64,000 nt of DNA from an uncultured Prevotellaceae bacterium. GTDB taxonomy: Bacteria; Bacteroidota; Bacteroidia; Bacteroidales; Bacteroidaceae. The notes beneath the pieces were generated by a model that was given only the letters and a program-made list of their open reading frames with translations, searched no databases and had not been told where the DNA came from. Both the position numbers and the translations under genes were made by a program. Below, one piece after another: positions 29,391 to 38,909 of this stretch (position 1 is its first letter; each line of letters begins with the position of its first letter). The stretch is taken from positions 202,039 through 266,038 of the forward strand of contig ONDM01000004.1 in assembly GCA_900316585.1 (NCBI GenBank), written 5' to 3'.

Positions 29391-31661
29391 ATGAAAAAAA
29401 CCTTATTGTTAACTGCTGTCTTAGCCATTGCGACAATGGCTTTCGCACAAACTCCAGTTTATTTGGATAATTCCAAGCCTATTAATGACCGTGTGGAAGA
29501 TGCACTCTCCCGCATGACATTGCAAGAGAAAATCAACATGGTTCACGCCCAAAGTAAGTTCAGCTCTCCAGGTGTGCCTCGTTTAGGTATTCCAGAGGTT
29601 TGGTGTACCGACGGCCCTCACGGAATCCGTACCGAGGTGCTGTGGGATGAGTGGGAGCAGGCAGGATGGACCAATGACTCCATCACCGCTTTCCCTGCTT
29701 TGACTTGTCTGGCTGCTACTTGGGACCCAGAGATGTCCTTGCTTTATGGAAAGAGCATCGGTGAAGAGGCACGTTTCCGTAACAAAACCGTGCTGCTTGG
29801 CCCAGGTGTGAACATTTACCGTACTCCATTGAACGGACGTAACTTTGAGTATATGGGTGAGGACCCATACTTGTCCAGCAGGATGGTCGTTCCTTATATT
29901 CAGGGAGTTCAGAGTAATGGTGTGGCTACTTGTGTAAAGCACTATGCACTGAACAATAATGAATTGAATCGTAACAACACCAATCCTATCCTTGACGAGC
30001 GTACGCTTCGCGAAATCTATCTGCCTGCATTCAAGGCTGCCATTCAGGAAGCAGGAAGTTGGACCATCATGTGTGCTTACAACCTCTATGGTGGCAAGTG
30101 GCTGTCAGAAAACGACTATCTGTTGAATCAGGTCCTGAAGAAAGAATGGGGATTTGATGGAGTGGTTATTTCCGATTGGGGAGCTGTACACAACACAGAG
30201 GGTACAGTAACTGGTGGTCTTGACCTGGAATATGGTTCATGGACCAACGGTCTGACTACAGGTGCCAGCAATGCCTATGCCAACTATTTCTTGGCAGATC
30301 CTTACAAGAAACTGATTCAGGAAGGAAAGGTGGGTACCGATGAGCTGAATGATAAATGCCGTAGAATTCTTCGCCTTATCTTCCGTACAGGTATGAATCC
30401 AAATCGTCCATTCGGTAGCATCAACAGCGAGGCACATATCTCAGCAGCACGTACCATTGGCGACAACGGTATTGTACTTTTGAAGAACGATGCTCCAGCA
30501 AAGAAGGCTCCAAAGCTGCTTCCTATCGACCTGAACAAGACCAAGAAGATTCTGGTTGTAGGTGAGAATGCCATCAAGATGATGACAGTAGGTGGTGGTT
30601 CTTCTTCTTTGAAGGCACAGCATGAGGTACTGCCACTGGATGGTATCAAGGCTCGTATCGGCAATGCCGCAGAGGTGGTTTACCAGCGTGGTTATGTAGG
30701 TGATGCTTCTGGTGAGTATAATGGTGTGGTTACTGGTCAGGATTTGAGCGACACCCGTACTGCGCAGCAGCTTATTGCCGATGCTGTGAATGAGGCTAAG
30801 ACTGCCGATTTGGTTATTTTCATCGGTGGTTTGAACAAGAGTAACCATCAGGATGCTGAAGGTGCTGACCGTGAGCAGCTTGCCCTGCCATATAATCAGG
30901 ATGCTGTGATTTCTGCTTTGGCTGCAGCTAACAAGAACTTGGCTGTTGTCATCATCTCCGGTAATGCAGTGGAAATGCCTTGGGTAAAGAGTGTTCCTGC
31001 TATTGTTCAGGACTGGTATCTGGGCAGCGAGGCTGGTAACTCATTGGCTGATGTTCTCCTGGGTGATGTTAATCCTAGCGGTAAGCTTCCTTTCACCTAT
31101 TATGCTACTTTAGATCAGGTAGGTGCTCATGTAGAAGGTGAATACCCAGGTCATGAGAATCCAAATATCTTCATGGAGGCATTCGGTCGTAAGATTCCTG
31201 TATATGATATGCCATACAATGAAGGTCTGTTCGTAGGCTATCGTTATATCGACAAGAATAAACTTCAGCCTACTTTCCCATTCGGTCATGGCTTGAGCTA
31301 CACCACCTTCACTTATGGAAAGGCTTCTATCGACAAGAAAGAGGTAACTGCCGACGGTAAGGTTACCGTGACTATCCCTGTAACAAACAGCGGAAGCAGA
31401 GAAGGCAAGGAAGTTGTCCAGGTTTATGTTCAGGATGTCCAGTCTGCTCTAGTTCGTCCTCAGAAGGAGCTGAAGGCGTTTAAGAAGGTGACACTGAAAC
31501 CAGGTGAGACAAAGAATGTAAGCTTCACTTTGGATAAGAGTGCTTTGAGCTACTATGATGACACTAAGAAGCAGTGGGTGGCAGAACCAGGAACTTTCAA
31601 TGTCTTGGTAGGTGCCTCTTCCAAGGATATCAAGTCTACGGTATCATTTGAACTGAAATAA
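29391..31661 (+). CDS. GH3 beta-glycosidase (BglX/xylosidase type)
   Basis: A 756-aa exported exo-glycosidase (signal ends TMAFAQ, residue 20). The N-terminal TIM-like domain has RLGIPEVWCTDGPHGIR, KHYALNNNE and the catalytic nucleophile Asp262 in VVISDWGAVH; the alpha/beta sandwich domain follows (about 385-600), then a fibronectin-III-like domain (VTIPVTNSGSREGKEVVQVYV) at the end. Substrates in this family include beta-glucosides and beta-xylosides; none is singled out here. The next gene begins 2 bp downstream. Confidence 0.92.
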   Translation: MKKTLLLTAVLAIATMAFAQTPVYLDNSKPINDRVEDALSRMTLQEKINMVHAQSKFSSPGVPRLGIPEVWCTDGPHGIRTEVLWDEWEQAGWTNDSITAFPALTCLAATWDPEMSLLYGKSIGEEARFRNKTVLLGPGVNIYRTPLNGRNFEYMGEDPYLSSRMVVPYIQGVQSNGVATCVKHYALNNNELNRNNTNPILDERTLREIYLPAFKAAIQEAGSWTIMCAYNLYGGKWLSENDYLLNQVLKKEWGFDGVVISDWGAVHNTEGTVTGGLDLEYGSWTNGLTTGASNAYANYFLADPYKKLIQEGKVGTDELNDKCRRILRLIFRTGMNPNRPFGSINSEAHISAARTIGDNGIVLLKNDAPAKKAPKLLPIDLNKTKKILVVGENAIKMMTVGGGSSSLKAQHEVLPLDGIKARIGNAAEVVYQRGYVGDASGEYNGVVTGQDLSDTRTAQQLIADAVNEAKTADLVIFIGGLNKSNHQDAEGADREQLALPYNQDAVISALAAANKNLAVVIISGNAVEMPWVKSVPAIVQDWYLGSEAGNSLADVLLGDVNPSGKLPFTYYATLDQVGAHVEGEYPGHENPNIFMEAFGRKIPVYDMPYNEGLFVGYRYIDKNKLQPTFPFGHGLSYTTFTYGKASIDKKEVTADGKVTVTIPVTNSGSREGKEVVQVYVQDVQSALVRPQKELKAFKKVTLKPGETKNVSFTLDKSALSYYDDTKKQWVAEPGTFNVLVGASSKDIKSTVSFELK

Positions 31662-31663
31662 AG

Positions 31664-32491
31664 ATGAAGGTTAAGAGTTTAGTATGCACTTTCTTGCTGA
31701 TGGCTGCCCTTCAAGTGCAGGCATCAGTCGAGAAGATTCAGTTGCAAGGTGCTGTTGGTAAACTGTCCGTCTTGGTGCAGAAGCCAGAGCTCCGGGATGG
31801 TGAGAAATGCCCTGTGGTTCTGTTGATGCATGGATTCTCTGGCAACAAGCAGGAGAAGCAGGGTCTGCTGAAGGAAATTGCCGACAAGTTGGAGCAGAAT
31901 GGTGTCGCTTCTATCCGTTTTGATTTCAATGGTCATGGAGAAAGCGAGGGCTTATTCCAGAACATGACGGTCTTGAATGAGATAGAAGACGCTAAGAAAG
32001 TCATTGAGTATGCTCAGGCACAGGCCTATACTCAATCCATTTCCGTCCTTGGTCATTCTCAGGGAGGAGTGGTAGCCAGCATGGTTGCCGGGCAGTTGGG
32101 TATGTCGGTCATTAAGTCTGCCGTGCTTATGGCTCCTGCTGCAGTGCTCCGTGAAGATGCCCTTCGTGGAAGTACCATGGGCAAGCAGTACAATCCTGCT
32201 GACCCTCCAGAGTTCGTAGAACTGTTCGGAAGTTTAAAGCTGGGACGTGAATATATCCTTACTGCACAGTCCCTTCCTATCTATGAGACAGCTACTCAGT
32301 ATATAGGCCCTGTATGTGTCATTCATGGTACAGGTGATGTGGTAGTGCCTTACACATTTGGTGTATGCTATAACCGTGAGTACCGTAACAGTGAATTACA
32401 CTTGCTTCCTGGTGAGAATCATGGCTTTACTACAGATATGCAGAAAGCCGTGAATCTGGCTGTCGGTTTTTTACTGGTGCAAGTAAAATAA
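31664..32491 (+). CDS. exported alpha/beta hydrolase (acyl esterase type)
   Basis: A 275-aa serine hydrolase with signal peptide (ends ALQVQA, residue 20). Seen: VVLLMHGFSGNKQEK oxyanion strand, nucleophile in VLGHSQGGVVASM, acid in HGTGDVVVPY, histidine in GENHGFTTDM. It resembles BAAT/acyl-CoA thioester or cinnamoyl-esterase-like hydrolases. The 2-bp gap to the GH3 gene indicates one operon, so it may deacylate the same glycan; the substrate is unknown. Confidence 0.85.
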   Translation: MKVKSLVCTFLLMAALQVQASVEKIQLQGAVGKLSVLVQKPELRDGEKCPVVLLMHGFSGNKQEKQGLLKEIADKLEQNGVASIRFDFNGHGESEGLFQNMTVLNEIEDAKKVIEYAQAQAYTQSISVLGHSQGGVVASMVAGQLGMSVIKSAVLMAPAAVLREDALRGSTMGKQYNPADPPEFVELFGSLKLGREYILTAQSLPIYETATQYIGPVCVIHGTGDVVVPYTFGVCYNREYRNSELHLLPGENHGFTTDMQKAVNLAVGFLLVQVK

Positions 32492-32500
32492 ATCATATAA

Positions 32501-32539
32501 GGTAGCAGATGCCTGGAATAACGTGCATCTGCTACCTTT
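32501..32539 (+). terminator. rho-independent terminator after the hydrolase gene
   Basis: GGTAGCAGATGC (32501-32512) pairs with GCATCTGCTACC (32524-32535) and is followed by TTTTT. Confidence 0.88.
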
Positions 32540-32587
32540 TTCAATTGCCAAGACTAGTAGTTACAGCTAAGGCGAAAATAAGTAATT

Positions 32588-33442
32588 ATGAAGAAAAATT
32601 TGACAGTAGGCCTCCTGATGTTGATGGGAGTTGCCTTTTTCAGTTGTAGTTCTAATACGAATACAGCTACCCAGCCTGAAGTAGAGGTTGACGAGAACAC
32701 TATTGTACTAAGTGATGGCCAGACTACCGTTAGCTGGCTGAAGGATAATGAGGGTCATCGCATGATGAACCGTGACCTGTTCCAAACTGCACCAGATTCT
32801 CTTTTTGAGCTCATGGGTCTGCAGGAAGGAATTCCATCCTCGGTAAGTACATTCTTAATGCATGCCGATGGAGAATGGATTTTGTTCGACACAGGTCTGG
32901 GAGCAGAAAGAAAAGGTTTATTGCTGGAGGATCTGAAGACATATAATCTTACCCCCGACAGTATAGACTATATTTACATCACTCATTTCCATGGTGACCA
33001 TATTGGTGGCATGGTTGCAGAGGGAAAACCTATCTTCCCGAATGCCAAGGTATATGCAGGGGCAGTGGAGTACAAGGCATGGGTTGAGGATATGCCTGAA
33101 GATAGAAATGCCATGCAGCGTGAGGTCATGGGAATTTACAAGGACCAGCTCACTCTTTTCCAGTTTGGAGATGTCCTTCCTCATGACGTAAAGGCTATCG
33201 ATGCAGTGGGACACACCCCTGGCCACACAGCTTTCCAGAAGGGAAATCTGCTGGTTATTGGAGACCTGATGCATGGTGCTGCATTGCAGATGGTACATCC
33301 TGAATTCAATGCCAATTTCGATATGGATAAGGAACAGGCTGCTGCTTCCCGCAAGCGCTTGTTGGACTATGCTCGTGAGAACCATCTGATCATGGCTGGT
33401 ATGCACCTGCCAGAACCTGCATTTATATCCATGGATGAATAA
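32588..33442 (+). CDS. metallo-beta-lactamase-fold lipoprotein
   Basis: A 284-aa lipoprotein (MGVAFFSCSSN, Cys20) with the MBL fold: zinc motif HFHGDHIGGM, later GHTPGHTAF and the Asp in VIGDLMHGAAL, ending GMHLPEPAF. This group includes lactonases and other hydrolases; the substrate is not evident. Alone in its transcript, preceded by a terminator and facing murI. Confidence 0.88.
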   Translation: MKKNLTVGLLMLMGVAFFSCSSNTNTATQPEVEVDENTIVLSDGQTTVSWLKDNEGHRMMNRDLFQTAPDSLFELMGLQEGIPSSVSTFLMHADGEWILFDTGLGAERKGLLLEDLKTYNLTPDSIDYIYITHFHGDHIGGMVAEGKPIFPNAKVYAGAVEYKAWVEDMPEDRNAMQREVMGIYKDQLTLFQFGDVLPHDVKAIDAVGHTPGHTAFQKGNLLVIGDLMHGAALQMVHPEFNANFDMDKEQAAASRKRLLDYARENHLIMAGMHLPEPAFISMDE

Positions 33443-33459
33443 GGACTGAAGTGTAAATC

Positions 33460-34305
33460 CTAGCCTAGAATGATTTTCTTGGCATGGATTTCTTCCTTCA
33501 GAAATATAGTGGCATTTTCAGTGAATTTTTCGGGGGACTCTGTGGTTAGGAACTGACAGTGTCCCCCTTTTGTACAGCTTTTTGCCATTTCCGGATGACG
33601 CTGCAGATAGTTGACCAGACTCTCAGCCACATAGTTCCCTTGCGGAATGAGCCGTATATGTCCAGGGCAATAGGCTTTTATCTTATCCAAAAGAAGAGGG
33701 TAATGGGTGCAACCCAGGATTATGGTGTCTATCTGAGGGTCTTTCTCCAGCAGAAGGTCCAGGTATTTCTTGACGAAATAGTCGGCACCTTCATCGTTGT
33801 GCTCGTTGTTCTCTATCAGGGGAACCCATAGTGGGCAGGCCTGCCCGGTTACATGCATGTCCGGATAGAATTTCTTCAGTTCTATGTTGTAGGATTCCGA
33901 TTTTATGGTACCTGGTGTGGCCAGGATTCCTACATGCCTGTTTTGGGTAATGTTTCCAATGATTTCTACCGTAGGGCGAATCACACCTAGGACTCTGCGT
34001 GAGGAGTCCAGGTAGGGAAGGTCATTCTGCTGAATGCTTCTCAGGGCTTTGGCAGAGGCCGTGTTACAAGCCAGGATGACCAAGTGGCAGCCTAGCTCGA
34101 AAAGTCGCCTTACAGCCTGTAGGGTGAAGTCGTAGACCAGTTCAAAAGAGCGGGAGCCATAGGGTGCCCGTGCGTTGTCGCCTAAGTAGAGATAGTCGTA
34201 CTGGGGCAACTGCTCACGAATGCTCTTGAGGATGGTCAGTCCACCATAGCCTGAGTCGAAGACTCCGATAGGTCCGGGAGCCTGGGGTAGAAATCTGTCG
34301 GACAT
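33460..34305 (-). CDS. murI: glutamate racemase
   Basis: A 281-aa cytoplasmic enzyme making D-glutamate for peptidoglycan. Motifs: GVFDSGYGGLTILK, GDNARAPYGSRS, the first catalytic Cys in ILACNTASAKAL and the second in ILGCTHYPLL. Its ATG shares a base with the stop of the upstream OmpH-like gene (TAATG), which indicates translational coupling and joins wall-precursor and envelope-chaperone genes. Confidence 0.95.
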   Translation of the reverse strand: MSDRFLPQAPGPIGVFDSGYGGLTILKSIREQLPQYDYLYLGDNARAPYGSRSFELVYDFTLQAVRRLFELGCHLVILACNTASAKALRSIQQNDLPYLDSSRRVLGVIRPTVEIIGNITQNRHVGILATPGTIKSESYNIELKKFYPDMHVTGQACPLWVPLIENNEHNDEGADYFVKKYLDLLLEKDPQIDTIILGCTHYPLLLDKIKAYCPGHIRLIPQGNYVAESLVNYLQRHPEMAKSCTKGGHCQFLTTESPEKFTENATIFLKEEIHAKKIILG

Positions 34306-34805
34306 TATTCCTGGATGCCAAGTTTTGCTTTCACTGCACTGGTGATGTCAATGCCGTTAGGGCCTATATACAGGAAGTCCCTGCCTTCTGTATTGATGAT
34401 ATATTCCAAGGCCATCTCGTCGCCTACTTGCCCTAAAGCTACGTTCAGTTTGCTGGTGATAGGAGTCATGAGTTCCTCTTCTGCCTGCTTTACCAGCTTG
34501 TCGCACTCCTCACGGAACTTGACGCCATTCTGCAGCAGATCCTGCAGTTCCTTCTGACGCTTGAGCATGATGTTCTTGGGAAAGTCGCGCTGCCCATCCA
34601 GGAACTCGCTGTACTTGCGGTTGAATTCCTGGTCCGTGCGTTCTGCTTCTGCGGTATATTTAGCCTTTAGTATTTCCAGTTGCGACTGGGCTTTTATATA
34701 TTCAGGCATGGCTTTCAGCACCATGTCGTAGTTCATATAGCCAAACTTCTGTGCCATGGCTGTCAAAGGCAGGAACAGCATCAGGATTAAAATCAGTTTC
34801 TTCAT
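34305..34805 (-). CDS. OmpH/Skp-family periplasmic chaperone (copy 2)
   Basis: A 166-aa exported helical protein (signal MKKLILILMLFLPLTAMAQ) with KFGYMNYDMVLKAMPEY and a long coiled coil (about 40-120) typical of Skp/OmpH. Such trimers escort outer-membrane proteins from Sec to BamA. It has its own promoter and is separated from the other copy by a terminator. Only modest similarity to the neighbouring paralogue, with the same GxxNxxxxxxxMPEY opening. Confidence 0.9.
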   Translation of the reverse strand: MKKLILILMLFLPLTAMAQKFGYMNYDMVLKAMPEYIKAQSQLEILKAKYTAEAERTDQEFNRKYSEFLDGQRDFPKNIMLKRQKELQDLLQNGVKFREECDKLVKQAEEELMTPITSKLNVALGQVGDEMALEYIINTEGRDFLYIGPNGIDITSAVKAKLGIQE

Positions 34806-34829
34806 ATTCTTTCTGTGTTAGAGTATATG

Positions 34830-34837
34830 CAAAATTA
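34830..34837 (-). promoter_or_regulatory. -7 box (TAATTTTG) of the ompH copy 2-murI unit
   Basis: The minus strand reads TAATTTTG, 25 bp before the ATG at 34805. Confidence 0.6.
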
Positions 34838-34864
34838 CGTGTTTCTTGCCATTCTTCCAAGGAA

Positions 34865-34905
34865 AACAAAAAAAATGTCGCTTCAGCAAACTGGAGCGAC
34901 ATTTT
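34865..34905 (-). terminator. rho-independent terminator after ompH copy 1
   Basis: A 13-bp stem with a CAAA loop (left arm AATGTCGCTTCAG from 34874, right arm ending at 34903). On the minus strand it is followed by eight T residues. Confidence 0.9.
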
Positions 34906-34922
34906 CTTATGGTTAGTTAAAA

Positions 34923-35417
34923 TTACTTCAAGCCCAACTTGCTCTTTACCTGTGGAGTTACGTCAGTACATACAGACTTGTTGATATATGGCATAGAACC
35001 ATCTACAAGAATAAATGCGTAGCCACCTGCAGCACCTACTTCCTCAATAGCCTTAGTCAGCTTTTGGCTGATAGCCTGCATCTTCTCCTGCTCTGTCTGC
35101 TGCATGTTCTGCTGTGCATCCTGTGCATAGGTCTGAATCTTCTGATACATTTCCTGCAACTCGTTCTGACGGCGAGTCTTGATTGCGTCTGGAAGGGTAG
35201 CTGACTCCTTGTCGAAATCCTCAGCCTTCTTCTGCAGCTCCTCCTGCATACGCTTCAACTCATCATCATACTGCTTTGCAGTGTTCTGAAGTTCGGTCTG
35301 TGCAGCTGAATACTCTGGCATGGCCTGAATAAGCTCTGCCTGATTAACAACACCAATCTTCTGAGCAAACAAACTCAGTGGAGCCAAAACAAGTGCAATT
35401 AAAATAAGTCTTTTCAT
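34923..35417 (-). CDS. OmpH/Skp-family periplasmic chaperone (copy 1)
   Basis: A 164-aa exported coiled-coil protein (signal ends LSLFAQ) with KIGVVNQAELIQAMPEYSAAQ and Gln/Glu-rich helices (about 40-120), ending GGYAFILVDG and TPQVKSKLGLK as in Skp/OmpH. Located just downstream of bamA, its client-receiving partner, but with its own promoter and terminator, so its level can be set independently. Confidence 0.92.
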   Translation of the reverse strand: MKRLILIALVLAPLSLFAQKIGVVNQAELIQAMPEYSAAQTELQNTAKQYDDELKRMQEELQKKAEDFDKESATLPDAIKTRRQNELQEMYQKIQTYAQDAQQNMQQTEQEKMQAISQKLTKAIEEVGAAGGYAFILVDGSMPYINKSVCTDVTPQVKSKLGLK

Positions 35418-35472
35418 TTTTCCTCTTTATTAAAATTAAAGTAGTTTTTTGTTTCAAATGTCTAAAGCGGTG

Positions 35473-35480
35473 CAAATATA
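35473..35480 (-). promoter_or_regulatory. -7 box (TATATTTG) of ompH copy 1
   Basis: The minus strand reads TATATTTG, 56 bp before the ATG at 35417 and downstream of the bamA stop. Confidence 0.55.
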
Positions 35481-35518
35481 TATGTTTTATCTGAATAAAT
35501 CGCTTTTTTTGTATTTTT

Positions 35519-38143
35519 TTAGAATTCCTGACCGATGATGAAGTGGAACTGGCTTCCGCCATAGTCTTTGCGGCCCCATACTTTGTCGAAACCGTATGCC
35601 CAGTCTATACCCATCATACCTATCATTGGGAGGAAGATGCGCACACCCACACCGGCAGAGCGTTTCATGTCGAAGGGGTTGAACTTCTTGGCATCGGCCC
35701 AGGCATTACCGCCTTCCAGGAATCCCAGCGCATAGATACTGGTTGATGTTTCCAGCATCAGCGGGTAGCGGAGCTCCAGACTCAAGCGGCTGTAGGCGTA
35801 GCCTTCAAAGTTGTATGGGGTGAGCGATCCGTTTTCATAACCACGCAGTGCAATGGTTTCCGTAGCATAGCTGCTGGAGTAACCGGTCATACCGTCACCA
35901 CCCACGTAGAAGGTCTCGAATGGAGAGCGTTTGTTCTTGTTGAAGGAACCCAAGAAACCAAAGTCTACTCGGGTCATCAGCACAGGGCACTTGTTGCCGC
36001 CAGCCAGCGCTGTATAAGTCTTGCTGTGGAACTTGATCTTGTAGTATTCTATCCACTTGAACTTGTCAGCCAGTTCATCCTGGTAGTTTGGACCCGGTTT
36101 CGTAGCCAGGTTGGCATAGTCCTTACCGTCGAATGCCGACCAAGGAGGAGTAATGGTACCTGAGAGTGAGAACTCTGAACCCCTACGTGGGAATATCTGG
36201 TTATCGGTAGAGTTACGTGAGATATCCAGGGTCAGGTTGATGTTGTTACAGTTACCGTTGTGTATGATGAAAAACTCCCAGTCTTTCAGGGCATAGCGCT
36301 GATAGGTCAGCATGGCACTGAAGGTGAAGTAGTCGTCAGGCCAGCGCAGGCGCTTTCCGAAACCTACGGAGACACCATAGAGCTGTACGCTCTTGTCCGG
36401 GTCATAGTAGTTCTCGTAGCTGTTGTAGTAGTTGTTGTAGTTTCCGTACCCGTATCCGTACATATAGCTGTACATACCGCTGTAGTATGCGCTGTTATAG
36501 TAGTTGTTGCTCACACCTGTCTGCTTGGAGTAGAAAGCAGTGACAGAAAGAGAGTTTGGTCGTTTGTTGCCGAACCAAGGATCCAGGAAGGATACGCTAT
36601 AGCTCTGGTAGTAGCTACCGTTGGTCTGACCGCTGATGGTGAAGGTCTGTCCGTCGCCCTGAGGCAGGAACGCACGTCTGCGGGCATTCTTGTTGAACAG
36701 GTTACGCATGGAGAAGTTCGTGAACTTCAGGGAGATTCGTCCGATGACACCGGTCTGTCCCCATCCGGCAGAGAACTCAATCTGGTCGTTGGCCTTGGAT
36801 TCCAGGATGTAGTTGATGTCCACGGTTCCGTTGGTTGCATCCGGTTTTACGTCAGGGTTGATGTTTTCCGGGTTGAAGTGTCCCATCTGTGCAATTTCAC
36901 GGTAGGAACGTTCCAGGGCAGCCTTAGAGAACAGGTCACCTGGCTTGGTACGGAGCTCACGGCGTACTACATGTTCATACAGACGGTCGTTACCGATGAT
37001 TCGCACATGGCTGATGGTAGCCTGCGGTCCCTCGGTGATACGCATCTCCAGGTCCACGGAGTCGTTCACGATGTTGATTTCCACCGGGTCCACGTTGAAG
37101 AACACGTAACCGTTGTTGTAGTAGTAGTTTCCGATAGCGTCATCATCGGTTCTCAGACGCTTGTTCATGTGAGTCTGGTTGTACACGTCACCCTTTTTCA
37201 TCTGCAGGGAGTTGTTCAGTGCGTCGGTCATGAGCACAGTGTTACCCACCCAGGTGATGTCACGGATAAAGTATTTCTGTCCTTCCTCTATTTCCAGGTA
37301 CACGTTCACAGTGTTCTCGTCGAACGGAGTCACGCTGTCGACCACGATGGTAGCATCGCGGTAACCCAGCTCGTTGTATTTCTCTATGATACGCTCCTTG
37401 TCCTCCTCATATTTCTCATCAATGAACTTCTTGGTCTTGAAGAAATTCTTGAGCTTACCCTTTTCGTTGGTTTTCTTCATCAGGGCCTTGATCTTCTTGG
37501 TCTTCAGCACCTGGTTACCCACCACGGTAATCTCGTTGACCTTGACCTTTTCCTTCTTGTCCACATTGATACGGACTACCATCTGGTCATCGTGTTCAGG
37601 GTCTTGTTCCTGCAGCACCTCTATGTCAGCGTTCTTGAAACCCTTGTCGTCGAAGTATCGTTTTACCACCAGCTTGGTACGGTCTACGATGTTCGGCGTA
37701 ATCTGGTTACCCTTGATAAGGCCCACCTTGTTGGTCAGGTCTTCCCGTTCGCTTTTCTTCACACCCGTATAGACGATGTCGGAGATACGAGGCCGTTGTG
37801 CCAGGATAATCTTCAGGTAGACCTTATTGTCCACGATACTGTCGGCTTCAATCTTCACGTTAGAGAACAGTCCATGTTTCCAGTACCGCTTGATGGCAGA
37901 GGTAATCTCATCACCCGGCAGGGAGATGGTCTGACCCACCGTCAGTCCTGAAAGTCCGATGAGGACATAATCCTCATAGTTCTTTACGCCTTCCACTGAG
38001 ATGCCACCGATTTCTATGGTACGGGGGTTACCCGTATAGGAAATGGTAGGCTTTTCCACCACCTGTGCCGTGGCGGCCAGTGGGCTCAAGAGCAGTACTG
38101 CAAATAATATAAGGTAAAACTTTATATGTTTCATTTTCTTCAT
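35519..38143 (-). CDS. bamA: outer-membrane protein assembly factor BamA
   Basis: An 874-aa Omp85 protein that inserts beta-barrels into the outer membrane. After the signal peptide (LSPLAATAQ) come POTRA domains (for example ISVEGVKNYEDYVLIGLSGL and VRIIGNDRLYEHVVRRELRT), then a barrel that ends with DWAYGFDKVWG and the terminal FIIGQEF. Start at ATG 38143 (MKKMKHIKFYLILF); 38134 is also possible, while the frame upstream to 38290 only overlaps uppS. A tyrosine-rich insert lies in the barrel part (36400-36513). It follows uppS by 7 bp. Confidence 0.95.
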   Translation of the reverse strand: MKKMKHIKFYLILFAVLLLSPLAATAQVVEKPTISYTGNPRTIEIGGISVEGVKNYEDYVLIGLSGLTVGQTISLPGDEITSAIKRYWKHGLFSNVKIEADSIVDNKVYLKIILAQRPRISDIVYTGVKKSEREDLTNKVGLIKGNQITPNIVDRTKLVVKRYFDDKGFKNADIEVLQEQDPEHDDQMVVRINVDKKEKVKVNEITVVGNQVLKTKKIKALMKKTNEKGKLKNFFKTKKFIDEKYEEDKERIIEKYNELGYRDATIVVDSVTPFDENTVNVYLEIEEGQKYFIRDITWVGNTVLMTDALNNSLQMKKGDVYNQTHMNKRLRTDDDAIGNYYYNNGYVFFNVDPVEINIVNDSVDLEMRITEGPQATISHVRIIGNDRLYEHVVRRELRTKPGDLFSKAALERSYREIAQMGHFNPENINPDVKPDATNGTVDINYILESKANDQIEFSAGWGQTGVIGRISLKFTNFSMRNLFNKNARRRAFLPQGDGQTFTISGQTNGSYYQSYSVSFLDPWFGNKRPNSLSVTAFYSKQTGVSNNYYNSAYYSGMYSYMYGYGYGNYNNYYNSYENYYDPDKSVQLYGVSVGFGKRLRWPDDYFTFSAMLTYQRYALKDWEFFIIHNGNCNNINLTLDISRNSTDNQIFPRRGSEFSLSGTITPPWSAFDGKDYANLATKPGPNYQDELADKFKWIEYYKIKFHSKTYTALAGGNKCPVLMTRVDFGFLGSFNKNKRSPFETFYVGGDGMTGYSSSYATETIALRGYENGSLTPYNFEGYAYSRLSLELRYPLMLETSTSIYALGFLEGGNAWADAKKFNPFDMKRSAGVGVRIFLPMIGMMGIDWAYGFDKVWGRKDYGGSQFHFIIGQEF

Positions 38144-38150
38144 TTGTTCT

Positions 38151-38897
38151 CTATTTGTTATTGACAACTTGCTCGCTGGTCTTTCCGAACCTGCGTTCAC
38201 GTTGCTGGTAGTCATGGATTGCCTTGTAGAATTCCTCCTCGTGGAAGTCTGGCCAGTAGGTATCACAGAAATACAGCTCTGAGTAGGCACACTGCCACAG
38301 CAGGTAGTTGCTTAGCCGGAGCTCCCCACCTGTACGGATAAGCAGTTCAGGGTCAGGCATGAACTGGGTGTTCAGGTTGGCGCTGATGGTATCTTCTGTG
38401 ATGTCTTCCGGGTTCAGCTTGCCGTCCTTGGCCTCTTGTGCCAGTTTCTTCATGGTGTGGGTTATTTCCCAGCGTGATGAATAGCTGATGGCAATGACCA
38501 CAGTCATACGGGTGAAGTCCTTGGTATGTTCTTCCAGTTCCTTCATCTTCTCCTGCACGTTCTTCGGCAGACGGTCAAAGTCGCCTATCATGCGGAAGCG
38601 GACTTTGTTCTTGGTGAACAGTTCCTCCTCCAGCTCGCTCAGGATAAGTCCCATCAGGGCGTTCACCTCATCGGCAGGACGGTTCCAGTTCTCCGTAGAG
38701 AAGGTATAAAGAGTGAGATAGTCCAATCCCAGTCGGGTGGCAGCCTCGGTAATCTCCTTCACGGTGCTCACGCCAGCCTGATGTCCCATGGTACGATGCA
38801 TACCTCTGGCTTTTGCCCATCGGCCATTCCCGTCCATGATGATGGCTACATGCCGTGGGATTCTTGTCTCGTCTATCAGTTCTTTATAGGAATCCAT
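38151..38897 (-). CDS. uppS: undecaprenyl diphosphate synthase
   Basis: A 248-aa cis-prenyltransferase that makes the C55 lipid carrier for peptidoglycan and O-antigen. Motifs: [18 protein letters not shown] with the catalytic Asp, [26 protein letters not shown], and [26 protein letters not shown] near the end. Its stop is 7 bp from the bamA start and its start 12 bp from the upstream lipoprotein gene, an envelope-assembly operon. Confidence 0.96.
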   Translation of the reverse strand: MDSYKELIDETRIPRHVAIIMDGNGRWAKARGMHRTMGHQAGVSTVKEITEAATRLGLDYLTLYTFSTENWNRPADEVNALMGLILSELEEELFTKNKVRFRMIGDFDRLPKNVQEKMKELEEHTKDFTRMTVVIAISYSSRWEITHTMKKLAQEAKDGKLNPEDITEDTISANLNTQFMPDPELLIRTGGELRLSNYLLWQCAYSELYFCDTYWPDFHEEEFYKAIHDYQQRERRFGKTSEQVVNNK

Positions 38898-38909
38898 AAT
38901 CCGTCAGGT

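Noticed and set aside
36260..37951. A 563-codon open frame on the plus strand opposite bamA
   Set aside because: The translation is dominated by Val and His repeats produced by the reverse complement of bamA codons. It has no credible start region or promoter.
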